Part shown: in pieces, positions 8,934 through 16,367 of the stretch
How positions within the stretch are numbered: position 1 is the first letter of the stretch
How the letters are laid out: every line of letters begins with the position of its first letter
Assembly (NCBI RefSeq): GCF_014876185.1
Contig: NZ_JADALJ010000001.1
Location: 310,001 to 374,000, forward strand
Origin: Rufibacter sp. LB8
GTDB taxonomy: Bacteria; Bacteroidota; Bacteroidia; Cytophagales; Hymenobacteraceae
Length of the DNA stretch: 64,000 nt
Reading direction: 5' to 3'
The notes under the pieces: model-generated
Database searches by the model: none
What the model was told of the DNA's origin: nothing
The model's input: the letters and a program-made list of their open reading frames with translations, nothing else
Position numbers and translations under genes: made by a program

Positions 8934-9322
8934 AATTAGAACATTTTGCCCTCAACGTAGAAGACCCGGTGGCCATGGCGGCCTGGTACATAAAACACTT
9001 GGGAATGGAGGCCGTCCGCCAGATGAAAGAAGCGCCTTTTACTACGTTTCTAGCCGATGACAGCGGACAGATTATGGTAGAGATTTACCTGAACCCCGCG
9101 CATGAAGTGCCGCCTTACCGCACCATGAACCCACTGCTGGTGCACCTGGCTTTTGTGTCAGAAAATCCCACTGTAGACCAGGAACGGTTGTGCGCCGCCG
9201 GTGCCAGCCTGGTGAGCGACCAGCACCTGGAAGACGGATCGCATTTGATTATGCTGCGTGATCCCTGGGGACTGGCCCTGCAATTGTGCAAGCGCGGCAC
9301 ACCCATGTTGACCAAAAAGTAA
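8930..9322 (+). CDS. VOC-family (glyoxalase/bleomycin-resistance fold) protein
   Basis: 130 residues. It starts with MKLEHFALNVEDPVAMAAWY, the first beta-alpha module of the vicinal-oxygen-chelate fold, and ends with IMLRDPWGLALQLCKR, the usual last strand. Candidate metal ligands are His5, Glu in IMVEIYLNP, His in LLVHLAF and a residue in LALQL. The start at 8930 overlaps the stop of the hydrolase by 4 nt (ATGA), so the two are translationally coupled. Sugar-locus VOC proteins are often of unknown function; no substrate can be named. Confidence 0.75.
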   Translation: MKLEHFALNVEDPVAMAAWYIKHLGMEAVRQMKEAPFTTFLADDSGQIMVEIYLNPAHEVPPYRTMNPLLVHLAFVSENPTVDQERLCAAGASLVSDQHLEDGSHLIMLRDPWGLALQLCKRGTPMLTKK

Positions 9323-9324
9323 AA

Positions 9325-9369
9325 TTCCCGTTTTCGGGCTCATTTCCAGAAATGAAGCCGAAAACGGAA
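9325..9369. repeat. Dispersed palindromic repeat, copy 4
   Basis: Left arm CCCGTTTTCGGGCTCATTTC, right arm GAAATGAAGCCGAAAACGG. It begins 3 nt after the VOC stop codon. Confidence 0.9.
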
Positions 9370-9402
9370 CCTGCTGTCTCCAATTTGACCACGTGAATTC
9401 CT

Positions 9403-10167
9403 ATGAAATTGACTTTTCAGTTTTCTTCTCTGCTGCTGCTTGCCTTGGCCTTGGTATCATTTACAGCTGATACTAAAGAGCCCATCACGGTATTTTTAAT
9501 CGGTGATTCCACCATGTCTGTGAAAGAACCCAAGGCCTACCCAGAAACGGGCTGGGGAATGCCGTTTACGGCGTTTTTTGACGAGACCGTGACCATAGAC
9601 AACCGCGCCATGAACGGCCGAAGCACCAAGACTTTCCTGAGCGAAAACCGTTGGCAGCCCGTGGCGCAAAATCTCAAGAAAGGCGATTACGTATTCATTC
9701 AATTCGGACATAATGACGAAGTGAAGACCAAGCAGAGCTACGCCACCGAGGAGGAATACGTGCAGAACCTCACCCGTTTTGTGAAGGAAACCCGCAAGAA
9801 AAAAGCCAACCCCATTCTTATCACGCCCGTGGCCCGGCGTAAGTTTGACGCCGCCGGCAAACTGGAAGACACCCACGCTATTTACTCAGAACTGGTCCGG
9901 AAACTCGCCAAAAAAGAGAAAGTCTGCCTCATTGACCTTGACCGCAAAAGCCAGGAACTCCTGCAAGCCTGGGGACCAGAAACGTCTAAGCTTCTTTTTG
10001 TGCACCTGCAGCCCAATGAACACCCCAACTACCCGGCAGGCAAGGTAGATGACACGCATTTCAATGAACTAGGCGCGCGTGAGATGGCGCAATTAGTCCT
10101 GGCCGAAATCAGAAATCTTAAATTGGATTTAGCCCGCCGAATTGTGGTGCCCGCGCCCAAAAAGTAG
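9403..10167 (+). CDS. Rhamnogalacturonan acetylesterase-like SGNH hydrolase, copy B
   Basis: 254 residues with signal peptide (LLLLALALVSFTAD). Motifs: FLIGDST with Ser36, MNGRSTKTF, QFGHNDEV, and DDTHFNELGA with the catalytic Asp/His pair near residue 217. It is much closer to the next gene than to the copy at 4410: both contain KAYPETGWGMPFTAFFDETV and ARRIVV/AQRII-type tails, pointing to a tandem duplication. The stop is 25 nt before the next start, so they are probably cotranscribed. Expected to act in the periplasm or at the surface on acetylated rhamnogalacturonan oligomers. Confidence 0.86.
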   Translation: MKLTFQFSSLLLLALALVSFTADTKEPITVFLIGDSTMSVKEPKAYPETGWGMPFTAFFDETVTIDNRAMNGRSTKTFLSENRWQPVAQNLKKGDYVFIQFGHNDEVKTKQSYATEEEYVQNLTRFVKETRKKKANPILITPVARRKFDAAGKLEDTHAIYSELVRKLAKKEKVCLIDLDRKSQELLQAWGPETSKLLFVHLQPNEHPNYPAGKVDDTHFNELGAREMAQLVLAEIRNLKLDLARRIVVPAPKK

Positions 10168-10192
10168 CGTCATTTTCCTTACTCAAAAGCTC

Positions 10193-10960
10193 ATGAATCG
10201 AATTCTAATTGCTTGTTCCGTTCTTTTTGTCCTGGCCGTGGGCATGGCGTTTGTGCCCCGTCAGCAACAGAAGAAAATCACCGTTTACCTCATCGGGGAT
10301 TCCACCATTTCCATCAAAGAGAAAAAAGCGTACCCGGAAACTGGCTGGGGCATGCCCTTCACGGCGTTTTTTGACGAGACCGTGACCATCGCCAACCACG
10401 CCCGCAACGGCCGAAGCACCCGCACTTTCCTGGAGGAAAACCGTTGGAAACCCATTCAAGACAGCCTGCAGTCCGGCGATTACGTGTTCATCCAGTTCGG
10501 GCACAATGACGCCTCAGTGGAGAAGCCGGAGCGCTACACGTCGCCGGCAGATTATCGCCAAAACCTGATCAAGTTCGTGACCGAAACCAGAGCCAAAAAA
10601 GCGCTTCCTGTTCTGGTCACCCCCGTGTCACGGCGTAAGTTCAACAAAGAAGGCCAGGCCCAGGAAACGCACGCGCTGTACTCCAAAGAGGTGAAGGCTG
10701 TGGCGCAGGAACTGAACGTGCCACTCATTGACCTGGACACCAAGAGCCGCGCGCTGTACCAGGAATTTGGTCCAGAAAACTCAAAGCTGCTGTTCCTTCA
10801 ACTCAAGCCCGGCCAACATCCCAATTACCCAGACGGCAAAGAAGACGGCACCCATTTCAATGAACTCGGCGCCCGCCTGGTAGCCCAACTGGTTTTGGCC
10901 GAAATCAAAGCCTTAAACCTGGAACTGGCCCAACGCATCATCAAACGCGAAGCGAAATAA
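10193..10960 (+). CDS. Rhamnogalacturonan acetylesterase-like SGNH hydrolase, copy C
   Basis: 255 residues. Start at 10193 gives the signal peptide MNRILIACSVLFVLAVGMAF; a TTG-type extension upstream has no signal and overlaps the previous gene. Motifs: YLIGDST (Ser37), RNGRSTRTF, QFGHNDAS, and EDGTHFNELGA. Tandem paralogue of the gene just upstream; the QFGHNDASVEK and ERY sequences resemble copy A. Having three paralogues in one locus suggests different acetyl positions or oligomer sizes are handled, though this is inference. Confidence 0.86.
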   Translation: MNRILIACSVLFVLAVGMAFVPRQQQKKITVYLIGDSTISIKEKKAYPETGWGMPFTAFFDETVTIANHARNGRSTRTFLEENRWKPIQDSLQSGDYVFIQFGHNDASVEKPERYTSPADYRQNLIKFVTETRAKKALPVLVTPVSRRKFNKEGQAQETHALYSKEVKAVAQELNVPLIDLDTKSRALYQEFGPENSKLLFLQLKPGQHPNYPDGKEDGTHFNELGARLVAQLVLAEIKALNLELAQRIIKREAK

Positions 10961-10971
10961 CCTCTATCACT

Positions 10972-11017
10972 TTTCCGTTTTGGGGCTCATTTCTGAAAAT
11001 AAGCCCCAAAACGGAAA
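10972..11017. repeat. Dispersed palindromic repeat, copy 5 (compensated G:C variant)
   Basis: Left arm TTTCCGTTTTGGGGCTC and right arm GCCCCAAAACGGAAA. The usual TTTTCGGG is TTTTGGGG here, and the partner arm changed from CCCG to CCCC, so pairing is preserved. It starts 12 nt after a stop codon. Confidence 0.92.
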
Positions 11018-11033
11018 TTCTAACCTGTACAGA

Positions 11034-11684
11034 TTGAAAACCAGAAACCAGCTTTTTTTATTCCTGACCCTGGGCACGTTGGCGCTGGGCTGTTCCACCA
11101 TGAAGGCGGTGACCTGGCCGGTCAATGCCTTGTCGGGTTTGGGCGGCTATGTTACCGACGTGATTGGTTCGCCTACCATTATTCAAACTGAAAATGGAAA
11201 ACCTGCCGTACAATTTGACGGCGCGGACGATGGCTTGCTGGTGCAGGGCAATCCCATTGCGGGGGCGCAGGAGTTTAGCATTGAGGTGGAGTTCAAGCCC
11301 ACCGCGGCCTGGCCCGCCAACAAAGAACAGCGGTTTCTGCACATTGAAGATTTAACCGAAGGCAAACGCCGCGTGTTGCTGGAACTCAGGTTGAACAACC
11401 GAAACCAATGGTATGCTGATTTTTTCCTTCGTCACGAAAACGGCTCCAAGGTCTTGATAGACTCCACCAAAACGCATCCCGTGGGCGAATGGGCCACCAT
11501 GAAACTCACCTACAAAGACCGCCAACTCAAAGGTTACGTGAACGGCATTTTAGAAACCCAAGCCGAAATGGACTACCTGCCCATTCCCGCCACCGCCAGC
11601 GTCTCCCTGGGCACCCGCATGGACAAGCGCTCCTGGTTTAACGGGGCTATCCGGCGCGTCACGTTTAGGAAGAAGGTGGAATAG
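11034..11684 (+). CDS. LamG/concanavalin-like domain lipoprotein
   Basis: 216 residues if it starts at the TTG at 11034, giving MKTRNQLFLFLTLGTLALGC with a lipobox before Cys20. The only upstream ATG (10980) lies inside the palindromic repeat and would bury the signal peptide behind 18 unrelated residues; the ATG at 11100 would delete the lipobox. The body has features of a LamG sandwich: VQFDGADDGLLV, FSIEVEFKP, GEWATMKLTYKDRQLKGYVNG and ASVSLGTRMDKRSWFNGAIRRVTF. Proteins like this often bind carbohydrate or accompany glycan-active enzymes. It is the last gene of the + strand pectin locus. Confidence 0.7.
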   Translation: MKTRNQLFLFLTLGTLALGCSTMKAVTWPVNALSGLGGYVTDVIGSPTIIQTENGKPAVQFDGADDGLLVQGNPIAGAQEFSIEVEFKPTAAWPANKEQRFLHIEDLTEGKRRVLLELRLNNRNQWYADFFLRHENGSKVLIDSTKTHPVGEWATMKLTYKDRQLKGYVNGILETQAEMDYLPIPATASVSLGTRMDKRSWFNGAIRRVTFRKKVE

Positions 11685-11712
11685 CAAAAACTAATTATTG
11701 GAGATTAAGTAC

Positions 11713-11732
11713 GGACAGGTCGCGACCTGTCC
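11713..11732. repeat. 20-nt perfect palindrome
   Basis: GGACAGGTCGCGACCTGTCC is perfectly self-complementary. A related imperfect palindrome with the same arms lies at 11814-11833. Confidence 0.7.
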
Positions 11733-11813
11733 ACACGTATTCCCGATTCATGCATTCCCGAGGAGGTTCTCCTATTTGTTGCATGGTGAACTTATTGGGT
11801 TGGCCACCGTTTT

Positions 11814-11833
11814 GGACAGGTCAAGCCCTGTCC
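11814..11833. repeat. Related palindrome with GGACAGG/CCTGTCC arms
   Basis: GGACAGG and CCTGTCC flank a short non-pairing centre (TCAAGC). Same arms as the palindrome at 11713, 82 nt away. Confidence 0.6.
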
Positions 11834-11875
11834 CTACTAACAGGAATGTGTGCCTTGTATAATTCCATTTCCAAC

Positions 11876-11918
11876 TTCCGTTTTCGGGCTCAATTCTGGA
11901 AATGAGCCCGAAAACGGA
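11876..11918. repeat. Dispersed palindromic repeat, copy 6
   Basis: Left arm TTCCGTTTTCGGGCTCAATTC, right arm GAAATGAGCCCGAAAACGGAA. Located between convergent genes and immediately followed by the hairpin at 11918. Confidence 0.92.
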
Positions 11919-11962
11919 AAAGCGCCTGTCGTTTCTTTTAATCAAGAAATGACAGGCGCTTT
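11918..11962 (-). terminator. Hairpin downstream of fbp
   Basis: AAAGCGCCTGTC..TTTCTT pairs with AAGAAAT.GACAGGCGCTTT around a 6-nt loop, 20 nt beyond the fbp stop. The A/T-rich ends could terminate in either direction. Confidence 0.7.
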
Positions 11963-11981
11963 GTAACTCCTATACTTTGCC

Positions 11982-12965
11982 TTACACCAACATGTACTTT
12001 CGTACTTTGTCTACCATTTCTGAAGATCCAATCACCAAGGCGCAACGTTCATGCAGAGCAGTGGGGACTTTGTCCAGCACGCGCTCCACGCCGTCGGTGG
12101 CCTGCCCGCCGGCTTGTTCGGCAATGAAGGCGAGGGGATTGCATTCGTAGAGCAGGCGCAGTTTGCCAGCGGGATTTTTAGAAGAGCCCGGGTAGAAATA
12201 GACGCCGCCTTTCAGTAAACTCCGGTGGAAATCGGCTACCAGAGACCCAATGTAGCGAGACGAGTATTTCTGCTCTTTGCAGAAGGCCAGGTAATTCTGC
12301 ATGCCCAGCGGGAAATTGCTCACGTTAGCCTCATTACAGGAATACAGTTTGCCGCCATTCGGGATTTTGAGGTTGGGGTGGGAGAGGAAGAATTCGCCCA
12401 GCGTGGGTTCATACGTAAAGCCATTCACGCCGTGGCCGGTGGTGTAGACCAACATGGTGGCCGCGCCGTACAGAATATAGCCCGCCGCCACCTGCTTGGT
12501 ACCTTGCTGCAGACAGTCTTCCAGGGTGCCATCAGAACCTGCCTCAGACAAGCGCCGGTAAATAGCGAAGATGGTGCCCACCGGAATGTTCACGTCAATG
12601 TTGGAGGAGCCGTCCAGGGGGTCCATGGCCACAATGTATTTGGCGTTCTGGTTGCCGGTATGAATGATTTCGTCTTCTTCCTCAGACACAATGGAACAGA
12701 CCTCGCCACCGTTGCGCAACGCGCGTATGAACCTAATGTTGGCAATCACGTCTAAGTTCTGCTGCTCTTCGCCTTGAATATTGGCAGTGCCGCCCGAGCC
12801 CTGTAAATCTACGCGGGTCAGTTCCTGGCTCACAATTTTGGCCGCCAGTGCAATGTCCCGTAGCAACTGGGACAGTTCACCCGTCGCGAAGGAGAATTCG
12901 TCCTGCTTTCGTTTTATAAATCTATCTAAGGTGGTGCCAACCGGCAAAGCTAAAGCGTCATTCAT
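11982..12965 (-). CDS. fbp: Class I fructose-1,6-bisphosphatase
   Basis: 327 residues, normal for class I FBPase, which converts fructose-1,6-bisphosphate to fructose-6-phosphate in gluconeogenesis. The metal-site signature [24 protein letters not shown] is complete, as are [26 protein letters not shown] and the sugar-phosphate loop [23 protein letters not shown]. It lies downstream of altronate dehydratase on the same strand, separated by a long hairpin. Making hexose phosphate while growing on galacturonate, which enters as pyruvate and glyceraldehyde-3-phosphate, would need FBPase; this is an inference from context. Confidence 0.96.
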   Translation of the reverse strand: MNDALALPVGTTLDRFIKRKQDEFSFATGELSQLLRDIALAAKIVSQELTRVDLQGSGGTANIQGEEQQNLDVIANIRFIRALRNGGEVCSIVSEEEDEIIHTGNQNAKYIVAMDPLDGSSNIDVNIPVGTIFAIYRRLSEAGSDGTLEDCLQQGTKQVAAGYILYGAATMLVYTTGHGVNGFTYEPTLGEFFLSHPNLKIPNGGKLYSCNEANVSNFPLGMQNYLAFCKEQKYSSRYIGSLVADFHRSLLKGGVYFYPGSSKNPAGKLRLLYECNPLAFIAEQAGGQATDGVERVLDKVPTALHERCALVIGSSEMVDKVRKYMLV

Positions 12966-13004
12966 GGGCGAAAGGTACCGTTTTTTAGTAAAATGAAATG
13001 AAAA

Positions 13005-13061
13005 GGCCCTGTTTCTTGGGTCATCTGGCTGGGTAAGCGCAGAGCCGGCAGAAACAGGGCC
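13005..13061 (-). terminator. Long hairpin between altronate dehydratase and fbp
   Basis: GGCCCTGTTTCT (13005-13016) and AGAAACAGGGCC (13050-13061) are perfectly complementary. The 33-nt loop contains a second nested pairing (CTGGCT/AGCCGG). On the - strand it is followed by TTTTCATTTCATTTT, so it fits a terminator for the dehydratase gene, but it also lies in the fbp leader region. Confidence 0.65.
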
Positions 13062-13103
13062 CTTCAGTTTAAAGTATATTTTCAGGCGAAATGCAAGTGT
13101 TAA

Positions 13104-14750
13104 TTACAGAGACACGCCGCGTTTCCAGGGAATGAAATCATCCTGCTGCAAGATTTTCTCCTTGGTCTGAATGGTGCCGCTGGCCACTTCAATAATGAAG
13201 TTCAGCACGTCTTCGCCCATTTCCTCAATGGTTTTCTCGCCAGAGATGACCGGGCCGGTGTCAATGTCAATGATGTCTGGCATGCGCTGCGCCAACTTGG
13301 TATTAGACGAAATCTTAATCACCGGCGCGATGGGGTTGCCTGTTGGCGTGCCCAAACCTGTGGTGAACAGCACAATGTTGGTACCAGCTCCTACCAGGGC
13401 AGTGGTGCATTCCACATCATTGCCAGGTGTACACAATAGGTTCAAACCAGGCTTGCGCACGTATTCTGGGTAATCCAGCACATCTACAATAGGGGAAGTG
13501 CCGCCTTTCTTGGCCGCGCCCGCAGATTTAATGGCATCGGTAATCAAACCGTCTCTGATGTTGCCCGGGCTGGGGTTCATGTCAAAACCGGAGCCCACCG
13601 CCTCGGCAGAAGCCGCATAGGCGCGCATCAAGGTCGCGAAGCGTTCGGCTGCTTCCTCGGTTTCACAGCGGTTAATCAATTCCTGCTCCACCCCGCAGAG
13701 TTCCGGGAACTCAGAAAGAACAGTCATGCCGCCCAGGGCCACCAGAATATCAGACGTATGGCCAATGGCAGGGTTCGCCGAAATTCCGGAAAAACCATCT
13801 GAACCGCCGCACTCCAGACCAATAGACAATTTGCTCAAAGGCGCCGGTTGGCGGGTTTGCTTGTCGGCTTCAATCAGGGCCAGGAAGGTCTGTTTGATGG
13901 CTTTGGACATCATTTCTTCCTCCGTGCCTTCTTTCTGCTGCTCTAATACAATAAGCGGCTTAGAGAAATTAGGGTCAAGGGCTTTAATTCTGTCTTCCAG
14001 AATGCTCACCTGCGCGTTCTGGCAACCCAGGCTCAACACGGTGGCACCGGCCACGTTCGGGTGATGTATATAATCAGCCAGCAGGGCGCAAAGCATGTCA
14101 GAATCTTGTCTGGTGCCGCCGCAACCGCCTTCATGGGTTAAGAATTTAATACCGTCAATGTTTTCAAACACGCGGCGCTGCGCGGGCGCAGACGTTTTTT
14201 GCAAAGCCAGCGTGGCGATGGCTTCGGTGTTACCTGCTTGGTACAAATCTACCATCTGCTGCACGTAACTCTTGTACACGTCCCGCTGCCCGAAGCCCAG
14301 TTCATCTAAGAACGCCTGCTTGATAATGTCAACGTTGCGGTTTTCGCAGAACACCAACGGAATCACCAACCAGTAATTGCCAGTGCCCACTTGGCCATCG
14401 GCACGGTGGTAGCCCATGAAGGTGCGGTTCACCCACTTAGACACGTCTGGGGCCTGCCAGCCAATGGTTTTCGTTTTGCCCGTAAAGCCGTTAACTTGGT
14501 GTTTCACGTTAGACGTGGTCAAGACGCCGCCCTGCGGAATGTCATAGACCGCCTTGCCCACCAGGGAGCCGTACATCAAAATCTCCTGTCCGGCGGCAAT
14601 AGGTTGCTGCGCGAATTTATGCTTGGCCTGCACGTCGTCTACCAAAACAATCTGGTAGCCGTCATAGGTAACGGCCTCGCCTCTTTTCAAATCCGTGAGT
14701 GCCACCAGCACGTTGTCGTTCGGATGAATCTTTAATAGTCTGTGTAACAT
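13104..14750 (-). CDS. uxaA: Altronate dehydratase
   Basis: 548 residues, full length for the fused form with an N-terminal SAF domain (about residues 1-100) and the UxaA catalytic domain. It dehydrates D-altronate to 2-keto-3-deoxygluconate in the galacturonate isomerase pathway. Recognisable family segments include FLTHEGGCGGTRQDSDMLC, LSLGCQNAQ, GLECGGSDGFSGISANPAIG and PGNDVECTTALVGAGTNIVLFTTG, with the conserved cysteines. The other pathway enzymes (UxaC, UxaB) are not in the window. A palindromic operator-like site lies 21-38 nt before the start codon. It links the extracellular pectin enzymes to intracellular uronate use. Confidence 0.93.
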   Translation of the reverse strand: MLHRLLKIHPNDNVLVALTDLKRGEAVTYDGYQIVLVDDVQAKHKFAQQPIAAGQEILMYGSLVGKAVYDIPQGGVLTTSNVKHQVNGFTGKTKTIGWQAPDVSKWVNRTFMGYHRADGQVGTGNYWLVIPLVFCENRNVDIIKQAFLDELGFGQRDVYKSYVQQMVDLYQAGNTEAIATLALQKTSAPAQRRVFENIDGIKFLTHEGGCGGTRQDSDMLCALLADYIHHPNVAGATVLSLGCQNAQVSILEDRIKALDPNFSKPLIVLEQQKEGTEEEMMSKAIKQTFLALIEADKQTRQPAPLSKLSIGLECGGSDGFSGISANPAIGHTSDILVALGGMTVLSEFPELCGVEQELINRCETEEAAERFATLMRAYAASAEAVGSGFDMNPSPGNIRDGLITDAIKSAGAAKKGGTSPIVDVLDYPEYVRKPGLNLLCTPGNDVECTTALVGAGTNIVLFTTGLGTPTGNPIAPVIKISSNTKLAQRMPDIIDIDTGPVISGEKTIEEMGEDVLNFIIEVASGTIQTKEKILQQDDFIPWKRGVSL

Positions 14751-14770
14751 CTTCTATAAAACAGCTAGAA

Positions 14771-14788
14771 TGTGCAATCGATTGCGCA
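14771..14788. promoter_or_regulatory. Putative LacI-family operator upstream of uxaA
   Basis: TGTGCAATCGATTGCGCA pairs at 8 of 9 positions around a central CG, the shape of a LacI-family operator. It overlaps a TATATTGC sequence (- strand) that could be the -7 element, so a bound protein would block transcription. The first 14 nt recur exactly at 5408-5421. Confidence 0.65.
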
Positions 14789-14978
14789 ATATAGGAAGAT
14801 TAAAGAAAGATTGAAAAAAAAGAAAACAAATCTTGAAAAAAATGTGAGATTAGGAAAGCGCCAGGTGGCTGGCAGCCAAGCTTTTCCATTTTGCAAAAGA
14901 AAGAAGGACTGGGCTGTTGCTTTGTGACAGCGGAAATTGGCTTTTCAACCTAATTATGGAAAATACGCTGTGCAAATA

Positions 14979-15016
14979 CGTTTTCGGGCCCGTTTCCAGA
15001 AATGAGCCCGAAAACG
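14979..15016. repeat. Dispersed palindromic repeat, copy 7
   Basis: CGTTTTCGGGCCCGTTTCC... / ...GAAATGAGCCCGAAAACG, between two - strand genes, 30 nt beyond the stop of the oxidoreductase. Confidence 0.9.
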
Positions 15017-15045
15017 GAAGTTTTCTAAGTTAAAAGGGGACCATA

Positions 15046-16035
15046 TTATCTGCTCACAATCTGGTCCATGACCCAGGCGGTGCGCGCCGCCGAGGTCCCG
15101 GTGCTGGGGCAGGTGCCTTTGCCGGTGAGTTCGTCTACAATGGTCTGAATGAAGGGTTGCTGCACATGGGCGGGTGGCGGCAAATGGAATTCCTGCGCAC
15201 CGGCTGCGTTCTCCAGCCGCACCGGCGCCTGCCCGAAGCAGGGGAACGTGATGCGCCCCTGGCTGCCTACTATCTCCATGACATCAGTGATTTGCTCCGG
15301 CGCCACCGTGAAGCACCAGGTACCGGTGCCCAGCACACCGTTTTGGAAGGTGAATTGCGCCGTCACCAAATCCTCTGCGGGGTACAAGCCCGCCTGGTTG
15401 GTAGTTTGCCCGGTGACAGCAGCAATGGGGCCGAAGAGGAAGTCAAGGTAATCCAGTTGGTGTGGCGCTAAATCAAAAAAAAGGCCGCCACCGGCTATTT
15501 CGGGTTGCACGCGCCAAGGCAATTGGTCTGGGTTCATGTCTTTCTGCGGTGCGTGGTATAGTCTGAGGTTAACCAGCCGGACCTCGCCAATGGCCCCAGA
15601 GTCCACCAGTTCTTTCACTTTTAAAAACGAGGGCAGGCACCTTCTGTAATAGGCCACAAAGAGCGGTACTTGGTGTTTGTCACAGGCGGCAATCATTTCC
15701 TGGCATTGGGTATAGTTCAGAGCCATGGGTTTCTCCACGTACACGGGCTTGCCGGCCGCCGCTGCTTGCACCGTGTAGTCTGCGTGCGAATCTGGCGGTG
15801 TGGCAATGTACACGGCATCAACCTCGGGGTCATTGATTAAGTCCTGCGCTGAGGCATACCACTTCTTTACGCCGTGCCGCTGCGCGTAATCCTGAGCTTT
15901 GGCGGCATCCCGGCGCATGACGGCCACCAGTTCTGAGTTGGCAATTTTCTTGAAGGCGGGGCCGCTTTTCACCTCGGTCACATCACCGCAGCCAATAATG
16001 CCCCAGCGTACTTTTTGCATCGGTTTAGAATTCAT
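15046..16035 (-). CDS. Gfo/Idh/MocA-family NAD(P)-dependent oxidoreductase
   Basis: 329 residues (324 if the second ATG, at 16020, is used: MQKVRWGIIGCGDV). The N-terminal Rossmann fold has VRWGIIGCGDVTEVKSG. It also has DAVYIATPPDSHADY and the family's catalytic-site motif VYVEKPMALN. The C-terminal alpha/beta domain contains GGGLFFDLAPHQLDYLDFLFG. Members oxidise or reduce sugars or sugar acids; the substrate is not predictable here. Being beside uxaA suggests a sugar-acid role, but the two are separated by a palindromic repeat and may be independent. Confidence 0.88.
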   Translation of the reverse strand: MNSKPMQKVRWGIIGCGDVTEVKSGPAFKKIANSELVAVMRRDAAKAQDYAQRHGVKKWYASAQDLINDPEVDAVYIATPPDSHADYTVQAAAAGKPVYVEKPMALNYTQCQEMIAACDKHQVPLFVAYYRRCLPSFLKVKELVDSGAIGEVRLVNLRLYHAPQKDMNPDQLPWRVQPEIAGGGLFFDLAPHQLDYLDFLFGPIAAVTGQTTNQAGLYPAEDLVTAQFTFQNGVLGTGTWCFTVAPEQITDVMEIVGSQGRITFPCFGQAPVRLENAAGAQEFHLPPPAHVQQPFIQTIVDELTGKGTCPSTGTSAARTAWVMDQIVSR

Positions 16036-16120
16036 GGACGTCTGTTTACACTGGCTTAAAAGTACGGCAGAAGGGGGACGTTGTGGGAATTTGATTTGAA
16101 ATTAATTGGGGGAAGAAAGG

Positions 16121-16158
16121 CGTTTTCGGCTTCATTTCTGGAAATGAGCCCGAAAACA
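16121..16158. repeat. Dispersed palindromic repeat, copy 8
   Basis: CGTTTTCGGCTTCATTTC / GAAATGAGCCCGAAAACAG. The left arm has GGCTTC in place of GGGCTC. Confidence 0.9.
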
Positions 16159-16216
16159 GAGAGATGGTTTGAAAGTCTGTCGAGCCAATTCACCTTCGCC
16201 GATTTCATTTTACTTC

Positions 16217-16306
16217 TGTCATCTTGGAAAGATCTTGTGGGCAAGCTAGGGAAGCCTTTACTAAACATTATTGCCGATTGCCACTAATGATCCTTTCAGG
16301 ATGACA
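16217..16306. repeat. Imperfect inverted repeat, MITE-like
   Basis: TGTCATCTTGGAAAGATC (16217-16234) faces GATCCTTTCAGGATGACA (16289-16306); 15 of 18 positions pair. The spacing is about 54 nt. A related GATCCTTTGG...CTCAGGATGAC stretch occurs near 53965-54022. Confidence 0.55.
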
Positions 16307-16367
16307 AATAGGAGGTTGATAATAAGTGATGTATTGCAATGGCTTTTTTAGGGAATGTGGTTAGTGC

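Larger units (their letters stand above)
16036..16367. other. Intergenic region with repeats
   Basis: About 330 nt containing palindrome copy 8 (16121-16158) and an imperfect inverted repeat (16217-16306). No gene is supported. Confidence 0.6.
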
